NCBI RefSeq assembly: GCF_042477335.2
Contig: NC_091255.1
Coordinates: forward strand, 40,464,501-40,528,500
Length of the DNA: 64,000 bases
Direction of reading: 5' to 3'
Source: Ovis canadensis
Taxonomy: Eukaryota; Chordata; Mammalia; Artiodactyla; Bovidae
In this document: one piece after another, positions 1-11,209 of the stretch
Numbering within the stretch: the first letter of the stretch is position 1
Layout of the letters: each line of letters opens with the position of its first letter
The notes under the pieces: generated by a model
Seen by the model: the letters and a program-made list of their open reading frames with translations, nothing else
Told to the model about the DNA's origin: nothing
The model's database searches: none
Position numbers and translations under genes: made by a program

Positions 1-61
1 CACCTCCAACCATTACCCCCCAAAATACTCTGCTCCAACAAGAGCTTAAATGAAAGAGATA

Positions 62-424
62 CTTTCGAACTGTGGTGCTGGGGAAGACTCTTGAGACTCT
101 CTTGGACTTCCGGAGATCAACTCAGTCGATTCTAGAGGAAATCAACTCTGAATATTCATTGGAAGGTCTAATGCCAAAGCTCCAATACTTTGGCCACCTG
201 ATGCGAAGAACTGACTCATTGGAAAAGACCCTGATGCTGAGAAAGACTGAAGTCAGGAGAAGGGGGATGATAGAGGATAAGATGGTTGGATGGTATCATC
301 AACTCAATGGACATGAATGAGTTTGAGCAAACTCTGGGAGGCAGTGAAGGACAGGGAAGCCTGGTGTGCTGCAGTCCACGGGATCACAAAGAATCAAACA
401 CAACAGTGACTGAACTGAACTGAA
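62..424 (+). mobile_element. BovB LINE 3' fragment
   Basis: The sequence encodes the C-terminal end of BovB ORF2 ([19 protein letters not shown]) and ends with the family's tgactgaactgaactgaag tail. It is strongly 5' truncated and broken by a stop after ATGAATGA. Confidence 0.92.
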
Positions 425-749
425 GAGCTAGCCAGTTCTTCTGCTGGGGTCATTCTAACATCTGTAGTCTGCTGCCCATCAGCTAGGCAGCTCTGCCCAC
501 AGGGTTTGGCCAGCTGAGAGACTTGTGGTTTCTAAGAGTCTCAGGAGAACAAGCCTTAACACACAAATGCTTTTCAAGCTTTTGTTTGTGTCACAATTGA
601 TAGTGTTCCACTGTGAGACAAGCCACACAGTCAACAGGTTCAGAAAGGAGAGAGACAATCTCCACTTCTTGGTACAAGGAACTGAGGTGGTAAATTGCAA
701 AGATATGGAGAAAGGAAAAGATAAAAAAAAATCTATGGCCATCTTTTAA
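425..749. other. Unique sequence
   Basis: No recognisable gene or repeat. Short ORFs on both strands overlap each other and have no family features. Confidence 0.6.
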
Positions 750-963
750 GCTTCCCTGGTTGCTCAGTGGTAAAGAATCTGCCTGCAATACAGGAGATCC
801 AAGTTCAATTCCTGGGTCAGGAAGATCCCCTGGAGAAGGAAATGGCAGCCCACTCCTGTATTCTTGCCTGGAGAATCCCATGAGCAGAGGAGCCTGGTGG
901 GCTACAGTCCATGGGTTTGCAAAGAGTCAGACAAGACTGAAGCGACTAAAGGACAACAACAAC
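750..963 (+). mobile_element. Bov-tA SINE
   Basis: A full-length copy from the tRNA-Glu-derived head (gcttccctggttgctcag) to the BovA tail and a short (acaac) end. The flanking repeat ggccat at 737-742 and 964-969 is the likely core of the TSD. Confidence 0.95.
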
Positions 964-965
964 GG

Positions 966-1863
966 CCATTTTTCAGTCTTCCTCGGAAGGTAACTTCTGC
1001 TGATACTCCATGGATCCAACCTTGGAAATCATGGACTAAGCTACCCTGATGTGCCCACTCTCCGTCCAGCTGGCTGACTCCTCCACCTGAGTAATATGAT
1101 GGGAGACAACTATGTTTGAATCTCTTACTACTTTCTGAAGGCTGCTAGGTGAACAGGTTAGCAGATGGATGCTGTGGCCTGGCGATATAGACATTTATCT
1201 TGCCTCACCAGACTTGGCCATCTGCCCTGATGCTGCTTGCTCCTTTAAAATGCAGCGTTAGCAGACAGAGACCCCTGTACCACGCACAGACCTTGGAAAG
1301 ACAGGCTGGCTTTCCGCGAAGCACATTCTGCTGATGGTGAGGCAGTTCAAAGTGGGATAAATTAAAGCCCTTATGCAACTCAAAGAATTCATTTGTCTTT
1401 TGATCCACCTTCCACTCTGACAAATGCTCCCTTCCCTATCACATTCAAACACACACCCCCTTCAGAAGCTGGTAAACGCATCCCCTGGCAAGGAATGGAT
1501 TTTCCTTGTACTCCGCTATCTGAGTGATAAAAGGGTTTCATGTCCCAGGTTCATTTCTCAGTAACTAACTCAGATACACCCGACGCAGCGAAGCGCCTAA
1601 GCTCTTTCTACAGTTATTAAACTGTTATCCCTAATTCCTCTGGAGACTCAACCTAGCAGTGACGACTCTGAGGGCACTTTCCTATTAAATCTGCATTTTG
1701 CACAGAGAGATAAAGCAGGCCCATTCGACCCTGTTTACAGAGATGGCGGAAGAGCCCCTGCAGGCTGCTGGGCTGTCAGCACTTTTTCTCTGTCAGAAAG
1801 GCTGCACGGGGTGGACCCCCACGGCTCACGGCCCAGACTCAGCTACAAACTTTGCAGACTCTT
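966..1863. other. Unique intergenic sequence
   Basis: Nothing recognised. ORFs are below 100 codons apart from one that runs into the next SINE. Confidence 0.6.
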
Positions 1864-1875
1864 CTAAAACACTTC

Positions 1876-2091
1876 TGGGCTTCCTTGGTGGCTCAGAAAG
1901 CAAAGAACCTGCCGGCAGTGTGGGAGACCTGGGCTTGATCTCTGTTCTGGGAAGATCTCCTGGAGAAGGAATTGGCAACCCACTCCAGTATTCTTGCCTG
2001 GAAAATTCCATGGACAGAGGAGCCTGGCGGGCCATAGTCCTGGGTTCATAAAGAGTCAGACATGACTGAGCGACTAACACACTCACACACG
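1876..2091 (+). mobile_element. Bov-tA SINE with 12-bp TSD
   Basis: A full-length copy flanked by perfect direct repeats ctaaaacacttc at 1864-1875 and 2092-2103, which fix both insertion ends. Confidence 0.97.
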
Positions 2092-2358
2092 CTAAAACAC
2101 TTCCAAGGTGGGAGCTCAGAGTTGCTGGGTATGATGAGAACATCAGAAAGCTCAACCAACTGCCAAGGGACAGAAGTTCCTAGACACATCTGTATAAAGC
2201 CGTAAACTACTCTGGAGACAGACAGACAGACATGGTGTGAAATACAAGCAGGGTCTCCGAATTGTGTGCACATCTCTGGAGGGAGTATAAGACAATACAT
2301 TGGTGTGTAGAAACAATACATTAGAATTATTTATTTTTGTTTTAAAAAGAAAAAAAAA

Positions 2359-2526
2359 GACTTCCCTGGTGGTTCAGTAGCTAAGACTGCATTCCCAAGG
2401 CAGGGGGCTTGGGTTCAATACCTAGTCAGGCAACTAGATCACACATACTGCAACCAAGAGTTCTCATGCCTTAATTAAAGATCCTGCATGCAGCAACTAA
2501 GACCTGGAGCAGCCAAATAAATAATA
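2359..2526 (+). mobile_element. CHR-type tRNA-Glu SINE
   Basis: Starts gacttccctggtggttcag and ends gcagccaaataaataa, the usual head and tail of the cetartiodactyl CHR family. It is diverged and therefore older than the Bov-tA copies. Confidence 0.88.
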
Positions 2527-2728
2527 CTGCTTGAAAAGAGATTAAGGTTTTCTAGTTTCTAAGATACAGATTGCCTCTGGCACTCTCATGAACCTGCTAT
2601 GTGAAATGGGACAAGCCTCCTAGGCTCTTGCTGTCCACAACAAGAAGACATCCCCTCCCTCATCTATGCTTTAAGCAGATTTTCACATTTCACCATTTAC
2701 ATGAGATGGGTAAAATTAACATAACGAC

Positions 2729-3261
2729 TATGTGATTTATTTTTTAATATTTTTGATTAATTTATTTTTAATTGGAGGATAATTGCTTTACAATATTGTG
2801 TTGGTCACTGCCATACATCAACATGAATCAGCCATAAGTACCTGCATGTCCTCTCCCTCTTGAACCTCCCTCCCATCTCCTCCCACCTCCTTCCACATCC
2901 TGCCTCTAGATTGTCACAGAGCACTTGATTTGAACTCCCTACATCAAACACCAGATTCCCACTGGCTCTCTGTTTTGCGTATGGTAATGTATATGTTTCC
3001 ATGCTACCTCTCAATTTGTCCCACCATCTCCTTCAGTACATATATACAATAGAATATTATTTAGCCATAAAAAGAATCCATTTGAGTCAGTCCTAATGAG
3101 GTGGATGAACCTAGAGCCTGTTATACAGAGTCAAGTAAGTCAGAAAGAGAAAAATAAATATCATACATCAACACATATATATGGAATCTAGAAAGATAAT
3201 ACCCATGAACCTGTTTGTAGGGCAGCAGGGGAGATGCAGACATAGGGTATGTGATTTATTT
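2729..3261 (-). mobile_element. Ruminant L1 insertion with 5' inversion (twin priming)
   Basis: The left part, about 2743-3035, is L1 3' UTR in minus orientation, starting from a T-rich tail (taattggaggataattgc is the complement of the usual 3' end). The right part, about 3036-3247, is L1 ORF2/3' region in plus orientation (aatagaatattatttagcc). The block is bracketed by perfect 14-bp repeats tatgtgatttattt at 2729-2742 and 3248-3261. One target duplication around two opposed segments indicates a single insertion with an inverted 5' part. Confidence 0.85.
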
Positions 3262-3719
3262 CCACACTTGCAAAATAGACCAGTGGCCTAAAAAGATTCT
3301 TGCAAAGACAGTAGAATTGAAGATAATACTGATTCTAGAATTGAAGATACTACCAATAATGTAAACTCAACAGCAACAGTGGCCAAGCAGCCAGTTTTCC
3401 AATGGCTGTTTGATCTCTCTGTCACCTACACCATGAAGGAAAATTAAAAAAAAAAAAAATGAATGGGGCTAATTAGATTTGACAAAACTTTGAAATAGGA
3501 GTGTACATGCACTATTGTTGATGACAGCCCTTGTGCAAAGTACCATGAGGCATGAGCTAATGAGCGGTGGAAGCCTTCAGGATTAGAAAGACAGTTGATT
3601 GTTTATTTCTAATTTATCTCAGCCTCTTCTAATTTCTATTTTGTGCATATCGCATAATATAAATAAAGATGCATATGTTGGAATGCATGGTAAAACACTT
3701 TTAACCAGTGGGGTACACA
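3262..3719. other. Unique sequence with an A-run near 3446
   Basis: No gene or family recognised. Confidence 0.55.
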
Positions 3720-4035
3720 GTCAGAAAGAACATGGACTGAGACCACATGGATGGACCTAGAGGGCATTGTACCAAGTGCAATAAGCCAGACAGAGAAAGA
3801 CAGATACCATATGATCTCACTTATGTGTGGAATCTAAACTCAAAACAAAGCCAAGTTCTTAGATGCAAAGAAGAGACTGGTGACTGCAGAGGCAGGAGGG
3901 GGTGGTGAAATGGATGAACGGAGTCAACAGTTACACAATTCCAGTTATGAAATAAGTAAGTCTTGGAGATGCAAAGTGCAGCATGGTGACTATCATTAAT
4001 AATACTTTGTTGCATATCTGAGAGTTGGAAAGTCC
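3720..4035 (+). mobile_element. Old mammalian L1 (L1M) 3' fragment
   Basis: Contains the typical late-ORF2/3' UTR string around gataccatatgatctcactt and the gagactggtgactgc block. It is diverged and lacks an A tail. Confidence 0.75.
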
Positions 4036-4289
4036 TGTTTAAGAAGAAACTGAGGATGATAGCCAATATTGGTGTGGTCCAGAGAAAGCTGCCTGTGAAT
4101 TCATAGGTTTTCAAACTCCAAACCTTGCATATTTCCCACTCGCCACTCAGTCTAAGAAAATGAAATTGAGAGTGGTTATGGGAATTATTTTACTTATGAA
4201 TTATTAAAAGTGTTTGTTTTCATTGAATTCTGTCATCCCAGACCCCCTAAACACTGTTTAGAGACTTTCCAATAGCAAGTACAAGGTAG

Positions 4290-4460
4290 AGACATCTACT
4301 TCTGATGGTGATAACAACACCACCTCCACCACAACTATCTCACTGTGCTTCTTGAGAAAGGGTCCTCTGCTAAGAGCTTGATGTGCATGAACTCACTTGC
4401 TTATTTACTCCTCACAATAACCCCACAAGGCATAGCGGTGCACAGACTGTAAAGGTGACC
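4290..4460 (-). mobile_element. MIR SINE fragment
   Basis: Matches the complement of the MIR core (gaactcacttgcttatttactcctcacaataacccc region). Diverged. Confidence 0.6.
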
Positions 4461-4951
4461 CTAGGACCCCCACCTCCTGGTGTTCATACCTTTGTGTAAT
4501 CACCCCCGCCCCCCGCACCTTTGAGCGGTGGGTAGGACCTGGGACTTGCTTCTGCTCAATGGAATACAGCCGTGATGATGTGATAACATGTGTGATCACA
4601 TTACACAATAACTTGGTTTCCTGAAGCCTCTTTCTCCCTGGCTGGTTTTGAGGAAGCAAGTGGCCTTTGGCTGGCAAATGGCCAACAAGAAAACAAGGTC
4701 CTTAGTCCTACAACCACAAGGACATCCATTTTGCTAACGTCCTCGGTAAGCGTGAAAGGGGATCCTCCCCCAGTCAAATTTCAGATGAGACCTCAACCCT
4801 GCCATACAGTTTGACTTCAGTCTTGCCAAGGATCCAGCTGAGCTATCCCCGGACTCTTGACCCACAGAAACTGTGGCCAAGAAATATGTGTAGTTTGAGG
4901 CTGCTGTGTGTGTAGGACCATTGATTCTCTTCTTGGCAACAGATAACAATA
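4461..4951. other. Unique sequence
   Basis: No gene or repeat recognised. A short C-rich stretch lies at 4501-4517. Confidence 0.55.
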
Positions 4952-4965
4952 CCAGTGGTGTGGAT

Positions 4966-5187
4966 GTACTTGCATGCTAAGTCCTTTCAGTTGTGTCTGA
5001 CTCTTTGTGACCCTATGCATTGTAGCATGCCGGGCTCCTCTGCCCATGGGATTCTCCAGGCAAGAATACTAGAATGGGTTGCTGTACCGTTCTCCAGGGG
5101 ATGTTCCTGACCCAGGGATCGAACCTGTGTCTTTTACGCCTCCTGCATTGGCAGGTGGGTTCTTTACCACTAGTGCCACCTGGGAAG
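4966..5187 (-). mobile_element. BovA-type SINE with 14-bp TSD
   Basis: Runs from the complement of the BovA tail to ctagtgccacctgggaag. It is flanked by ccagtggtgtggat (4952-4965) and ccagtgatgtggat (from 5188), one mismatch in 14. Confidence 0.94.
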
Positions 5188-5202
5188 CCAGTGATGTGGA
5201 TA

Positions 5203-5837
5203 TCTGCATCCTATTCAACAGGAGGAAAGTCAAATAAATGTTCATATAGCGAATAAGAGGCAAGATGAAAAATCAGAAAGTCTGGTTCTGGAAGATCAGC
5301 CTTGACCACCGCAGGTCACTGCCTCTGCTAACATCAACTAGCCCACCTGTCTCACTCTCTCTCCCAAAGGTGGGAACCCCTGTCTTGAAGCCATAGGCCT
5401 CGTTAGAGCACCAAACTCAATCCCTCACAGCCTCGGTGCCAAGGCTTAAGTATGGCATTTTTGCCAGCACCCAGGAGAGGGCAGAGAAGGGGTAATGAGC
5501 CTTGTTACCACCCCCCCCTCCGCCACCCATTCCCCCCACCAGCAGGGGCATCTGGGAAGGAGCAAAGCTTGGTAGCACACCAAAGGCTCCAGCAGTCTGT
5601 GCTCTGAATAAACTCTGCCAGTAACTTGAGCGTCCCCACAAATAAAGCAGGACAATAAGTCTGTGGGGGTCACAGAAAGAATCTTGGCACAGAAGTTCAC
5701 AGACTGAGGCTCTGATCATGGTTCTGCCAACCGGGATGCCGTGGGAACCGGAGGGAGTCACTCGACTCTTCCAGGCTCCACTCTCTAGTCTCTAGAAGGA
5801 CGGTCTGGAATGGGGCAGTCCTTTGGGTTATTTATTA
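5203..5837. other. Unique sequence
   Basis: No gene recognised. Overlapping minus-strand ORFs up to 114 codons around 5417-5761 include a C-rich stretch and have no family features. Confidence 0.55.
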
Positions 5838-5890
5838 TTTTTCTTTTCTTTCTTTCTTTCTTTTTTTTTTGGGGGGGGGGGGGGGCGGGG
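5838..5890 (+). repeat. Low-complexity T(C)-rich then G-run tract
   Basis: A (ttctt)/T tract passes straight into about fifteen consecutive G before gcggggtag. It sits at the 3' end of a minus-strand L1 and probably grew from its tail. Confidence 0.85.
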
Positions 5891-6390
5891 TAGTATAGCT
5901 GCTTAAGGATGCTGTGTTAGTTCCTGCTGTACCGCAAAGTGAATCAGCTCTATGTACGCATGACTGAGTGACAGTCATTCAGTTCTACCTGACTCTTTGT
6001 GACCCCATAGACGGTAGCCGGCAGGCTCCTCTGTCCATGGGATTCTCCAGGTAAGAATACTGAAGTAGGTTGCCGCTTCCTCCTCCAGGGGATCTTCCCA
6101 GCCCAGGGACTGAACCCAGGTGTCCTGCATTGCTGGCAATTCTTTACTGTCCGAGCCACCAGGGAAGCCCCTATGTACACGTATATCCCCTCTTCTTTTG
6201 GATTTCCTTCCCATTCAGGTCACCACAGAGCACTGAGTAGAGTTCCCCCTGCTAAAGAGCAGGTTCCCGTTAGTTATCTGTTGCGCACATAATAGTGTTT
6301 ACGTGTCAATCCCAATCTCATTTCATCCCTTAATCCCTTCCCCTTTGGTGTCCATATGTGTGTTCTCTATGTCTCTATTTCTGAAGCAGT
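5881..6390 (-). mobile_element. Artiodactyl L1 3' UTR, split by a Bov-tA
   Basis: The flanks (ctgctgtaccgcaaagtgaa; gtcaccacagagcactgag) are consecutive parts of one L1 3' UTR in minus orientation. The SINE at 5958-6170 interrupts them. Confidence 0.85.
5958..6170 (-). mobile_element. Bov-tA SINE with 8-bp TSD
   Basis: A full copy inside the L1, flanked by ctatgtac at 5950-5957 and 6171-6178. Confidence 0.95.
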
Positions 6391-7269
6391 CTTAAAGTCT
6401 CCAAAACAAAACATAATCTTAAGGTACTGTCTTGGTTTGAATTTATTCGATGCCTTTCTCCTCCCCCTGCCCTGGACCTGCAAGGGCCTCCTTCATTTCA
6501 GTTACCTAATTTATAACCCAGGTCATAGATTTTTTCAAAGAAGGAAAAAAACTGAGGGGAGAAAAAGGAAAAGAAATATCGTGGGGTAGCCACAAGGAAG
6601 GATGGCATTAATAGCCAGAAAGAAGAAATTCTGACTCAAAGCTATGGAAACCCTGCGCCTCTGGCCTGGGCATTTTCTGCCCACCGTCCGCTCAGAAGCC
6701 AGGGCTCCCTCATCCACACGTCCTCTGGTAGATTGAGTCCCAGCTTCATGACAGTCTTATTTTTTCACTGAATGCATGCAGTGAATGCTAAACCGTAATC
6801 TCTTTTTGCATGCCTCCGTTCCAAATTCAAAACCGGAGGCGAGAGCCCACTGTCTGAAGCGGGCGAGCTCTGTCAGCCGCTCCACGGGCCGGCCAGGCGG
6901 TCCTGCGATCCTGCGACTTTTTCCCTGCTTCACACTTTGTCAAAATGCATCACATGCAATGCAAAGAAATGGCTGCTGGAAACTCCCTGTTTTCCAATCC
7001 TTTTACCCTCTGATTGTTCTTTTTCTCTGAGGCTTGGCCATCCTCAGAATAGGCTGGGGTCCCCGCCTGGGCTCCTTGCATCTGAAAGCAGGGTGCTCGC
7101 ACCCAAGAGAGGGGTGGGGAGGTGCCCGTTGTCCTGGGCCCTGGGCTGCCTGAGATGCTGTTTTCCCATTTCTCCAGGCTGTTCCCATACTATTAAAGCT
7201 TGATCCTTTGAGGAAGGTGTGGTAAAAAGAAAGTAAAGCAGGCATGCCCAAGAGAATCCTCTGCTGGCT
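6391..7269. other. Unique sequence
   Basis: Nothing recognised. ORFs on both strands between 6785 and 7274 overlap one another and look like chance. Confidence 0.55.
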
Positions 7270-8450
7270 TCCACTGCACTAGATGGTCATCTGGTTGCTG
7301 GCATGGTCCATGAGCCCAGCCTGCCTCTCTTTCTTCACCCCCAGCAGGCCCGGGAGGCGCAGTGCCGTCCAGCCAGCCTGGCCATCGCGTCCTTTCTCAA
7401 GAAAAGGACTTTTGCACACATGGTCCCTTTGGCCTGAATGCTCTCCCACTAGATCTCTCCATGGCTACCTCCTTTCTTTGTCGTCTGGGGAATGAGCCCA
7501 ATGAGGTCACTCACCCCTGAAATAGCAGATGCTGCCCTGGTCAGTGCTGGCCAGGCACATGGCATCAGTGATTCCAGGCGCTGATACCAGTGTCTCAGAC
7601 AGGTGAGATGCTCAGATCCACTGAGCGTCTCTGAGCACCGGAGCCCAGTCTGCCCAGATGCAGGGCCAGCTGGACACGCCAGTGAACTCGTTGCCTTAGG
7701 AGCAGCCTCAGTGCCCACACAGCATCCCCACCCTGCAGCTCACATAACACTGGCTCCCCAGGACCTGTGTGGTCCTTCCTTTGGCCTCACACCTTTGCCA
7801 GTTGCATCCTTCCCTGACCCACATCCCCCTTCTGTGCTGGTCCTTCCTGCCACGACCTCCCGGCTAGATCGCTTCCCTGCACATCCTCAACGCAGAGCCT
7901 GGTTCTCAAATTTCTATAGGTACGTCGCACTCCTGATCCAGCTTTTCCTATTTTCTTCATGGCTCTTGATCCCTACATATTTTTTTGCTGTGGATTTAAT
8001 TGCTTACTATTTTGTATGGACAGATTTCTCTACAATGAGAGAGAAAGCTCCACGAAGGGAGTGTGTCTGCCTACACCACGCTGAGCACAGTAGCTGTTGT
8101 TGTTCATCGTTTAGTTGTGTCTGAGTCTTTACAACCCCGTGGACTGCAACACACCAGGCTTTCCCATCCTTCACTATTTCCCAGAGTGTGCTCAGATCCA
8201 TGACCATTGAGTGGATGATACTATCCAACCATCTCATCCTCTGCTGCCCTCTTCTCCTTCTGCCTTCAATCTTTCCCAGCATCAGGGTCTTTTCTAGAGT
8301 CTACTCTTTGCATCAGGTGGCCAAAGTGCTGGAGCTTTAGCTTCCGCATCAGTCCTTCCAATGAATATTCAGAGTTGATTTCCTTTAGGATTGACTGGTT
8401 TGATCTCCTGCATAAATGTTTGTTGAGAAATGAATGAATTCATTTACAGC
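7270..8450 (+). mobile_element. L2 LINE 3' sequence, split by BovB
   Basis: Strings such as gtccctttggcctgaatgct and the ending cataaatgtttgttgagaaa are typical of the L2 3' region. Two tandem or overlapping L2 pieces are possible. The element resumes at 8411, directly after the BovB insertion. Confidence 0.72.
8093..8410 (-). mobile_element. BovB 3' fragment (ART2A-like)
   Basis: About 318 nt of the BovB 3' end in minus orientation, from ttgttgttcatcgtttagtt to gactggtttgatctcct. It is inserted in the L2 between gcacagtag and cataaatg. Confidence 0.92.
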
Positions 8451-8455
8451 TCACC

Positions 8456-9432
8456 ATGATTCTAAGTTGTTCTTTGTCTTTTGATGGAATTTTCCTCTTA
8501 AGGCTCAAGCTTTTCTACAAAGCCCTTCTACACATCTGACACCCCTGCTAAAGGAATTTAAAGAAACTAGAAAATTCTTCCCAGTGCCTTAGAAATCACA
8601 CTCCAATGGCCAAGAAGCCCAGTGTCCACTGGCTCTGGGCACCCCAGTCCTGCAGGTAAGACTGAACTTAAAGGGCAGTTAGACAGACTGTATGATAAAA
8701 ATTATATCAGTGCTTGAATTCTTGGGACAATGTAACTACTGGAACTCTGGACTCTTGCCTCAAACTGAGCTTGTTTATTTCTGGCAGATGAAAAGCATGC
8801 TTGTCCCTAGTGGCCGTTCTTTGCCCGGCGGGGTTTTCTCTCTGGTTAGCTGGTCTTGCCTGACCCATTTATCTAAACTTCCCTGGATACAGGGCACCAA
8901 AATCTCTCTCTGTTTGTTCACCTTGTGTCTCCAGTGTTCACGGTAGTTACTATGCACAGTGGACAGTCAAAACCACACAGCGGTTGAATGAATGAATGGA
9001 TAAATGCACAAATCTCACTCTTCCCAGAGGGAGAACCACTAAAACCCATCAGAGGAACCCACTGACCAGAGCAGGATCTCAGAAGCCCCTGTGGAAGCAG
9101 CAGTGACAAGGACTAGTCCACCCAGAGAAAGTCACAGGGTCCAAGGACAGAAGAGACATGGCATTTAAGGAGAAACGTGGGATTTCCTGTGACTTCTGCA
9201 CAGGCAACCGTGAGTTAGCCTTCTCTTCTCAAGAAGACTTCAGAATTAGGACCTTACTGCCAGAGCTGGGTTTTCTGCCAAAGAGATCTAAATGCCTTTT
9301 CTGACCGTGTAGGGGCACATCCAGGCTCCTCTCTTAAAAGGCCAAGTGATGAAGTGGTGGTGAGATTGGGGAGAGAGCTTGGAAGAGGTGCTTGGCCCAG
9401 AAAGAAGTCCTGCAGAAATCACCCCAAGAATT
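8456..9432. other. Unique sequence
   Basis: No gene or repeat recognised. Confidence 0.55.
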
Positions 9433-9437
9433 AAACG

Positions 9438-9592
9438 AGATGATCCTGGGTGGGGAAGATCCCTTGGAGGAGGAAATGGCAACCCACTCCAGTATTCTTG
9501 GCTGAAGAATCCCCATGAACAGAGTCTGGCGGGCTACAGTCAGTGGGATCCGAAAGAGTCAGACATAACGGAGAGACTAACACACACACAAG
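9438..9592 (+). mobile_element. Bov-tA SINE, 5' truncated
   Basis: Begins within gggtggggaagatccc and continues to gagactaacacacacac. The tRNA-like head is absent. Confidence 0.88.
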
Positions 9593-9595
9593 GAG

Positions 9596-9904
9596 GCATC
9601 TTGTAGAACATAGAACTCTTTATCCACATTGTGTGTTTTGATGATGATGATAAATACTGCTACTAAGTGTGTTCAGTGGATAATTAGTCTCAGACGATGT
9701 CCCATTGGGGGAGAAAAAAGGGGAGGGGGGAAGGAAAAATCTGGGTGGTCAGAAAACCAGGGTGAAATACTTTTAAAACGTCAGATCATGCTACACTCCA
9801 ACCCCCGCCTCTCTCAAAGGCAGACTCAATCTCCTTACTGTGGCCCACGACCTTCCTGCGAGACCTTGAGCATGGGTCACTCTTAGGACCTCCCTCAGGT
9901 GAAA
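9596..9904. other. Unique sequence
   Basis: Contains a small gat repeat at 9638-9652 and a G/A-rich stretch at 9706-9740. No gene seen. Confidence 0.55.
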
Positions 9905-10127
9905 TCTATATAAGGCACACACGAAAAGGTGCTTGACATCACTAGTCACGAAAGAGATGCAAGTGAAAGCCACCACAAGGTGCCACATCACACACGTCAA
10001 ACAGCAGGGGTTGGCGAAGATGTGGAGAATTTGTGCATGGTTGGTGCGAATGTAAATTGATGCAGCCACTATGGAAAACAGTACTGGAGGCTCCTCAAAA
10101 AAATAAATAAATAAAAAATAGAATTTC

Positions 10128-10328
10128 CATGAAGTGAAAGTATTAGTCGCTCAGTCATGTCTGACTCTTTGCAATCCTATGGACTGCAGCCTGCCAGGCT
10201 CGTCTGTCCATGAAATTCTCCTGGCAAGAATACTGGAGTGGGTTGCCCTTCCCTTCTTGAAGGGGATTTTCCTGACCCAGGAATCAAAGCCATGTCTCCT
10301 GCATTGCAGGTGGATTCTTTACCATCTG
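10128..10328 (-). mobile_element. BovA-type SINE with 8-bp TSD
   Basis: Inserted in the L1 and flanked by agaatttc at 10120-10127 and 10329-10336. Confidence 0.93.
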
Positions 10329-10512
10329 AGAATTTCTACATGATCCAACAATTCTACTTGTGGATAGATACCCAAAAGCAGTGAAAACAGTGACTCGAAC
10401 AGATCCCTGCCCTCACTGCAGCATTACTGACGAGAAGCAGGATGTGGGAGCAGCCTAAATGTCCATCAGCACGTGACTGGTAAAGAAAATGTGGTCTGTA
10501 CATTCAGTGGAC

Positions 10513-10631
10513 TCTTTGTTGTTGTTCAGTCATTTAGTCTTGTCCAGCTGTCTGCAAACCCCATGACTGCAGTAGGCCAGGCTCCTCTGTCCTTCACTAC
10601 CTCCCAGAGTTTGCTCAAACTCATGTCCACT
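10513..10631 (-). mobile_element. BovB 3' fragment, about 120 nt
   Basis: From tttgttgttgttcagtcatt to caaactcatgtccactgag. The L1 text continues on either side (cattcagtgg then ccttaaaaagg). Confidence 0.85.
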
Positions 10632-10953
10632 GAGCCTTAAAAAGGAAGGGAGTTCTGACACGTGCTACCATATGAACCTTGAAGGCAATACATTTAGTGA
10701 AATAACCAGTCACGAAAGGACAGATGCTGTATGACTGCACTTATATCCCTAGAGGTGTCAAATTCCTAGAGACAGAAAGTAGGATGGGGGTATCAGGGGT
10801 TGACGGAGTGGGATGGGGAGTTACTGTTTAATGAGTATAGAGTTTCAGTTTGGGATGATGAAAAGTTTCTAGAGATGGATGGTGGTGATGACAGAACAGC
10901 AGTGTGAAAGTCCTTAAAGCCAGTGAATTGTACACTTTAAACTGGTTAGAATA

Positions 10954-11160
10954 GGGACTTCCCCAGTGGTCCAGTGGCCAAGACTCCTTGCGCCCAGTGC
11001 AGGGGGCATGAGTTCATTCCCTGGTCAGAGAACTAGATCCCACATGCCACACCCAAAGATTTTGCAAGCTACCATCAAAAGAACATGTATGCCACAATGA
11101 AGATCAGAGACCCTGCACGCTGCAACGAAGACCCAATGCAGCCAAATAAATTAATATTTT
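10954..11160 (+). mobile_element. CHR-type tRNA-Glu SINE
   Basis: Starts gggacttccccagtggtcc, carries aactagatcccacatgcc and ends gcagccaaataaatta. Placed directly after the L1 3' end. Confidence 0.88.
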
Positions 11161-11209
11161 TTAAAAATGATTTAAATAACAAATTTTTGTTGTATATGTT
11201 TTATTACAA

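Larger units (their letters stand above)
9905..10948 (+). mobile_element. Old L1M 3' end split by two ruminant insertions
   Basis: Blocks 9905-10119, 10337-10512 and 10632-10948 are successive parts of one L1 ORF2-end/3' UTR: gctgcatcaacatc-like text, ccaacaattctacttgtgg, ccttaaaaaggaag, and the end gtacactttaaactggtta. A BovA at 10128 and a BovB piece at 10513 separate them. Confidence 0.82.

Noticed and set aside
7603..8124. Plus-strand ORF of 173 codons
   Set aside because: It lies in L2 3' sequence and runs into the BovB insertion.
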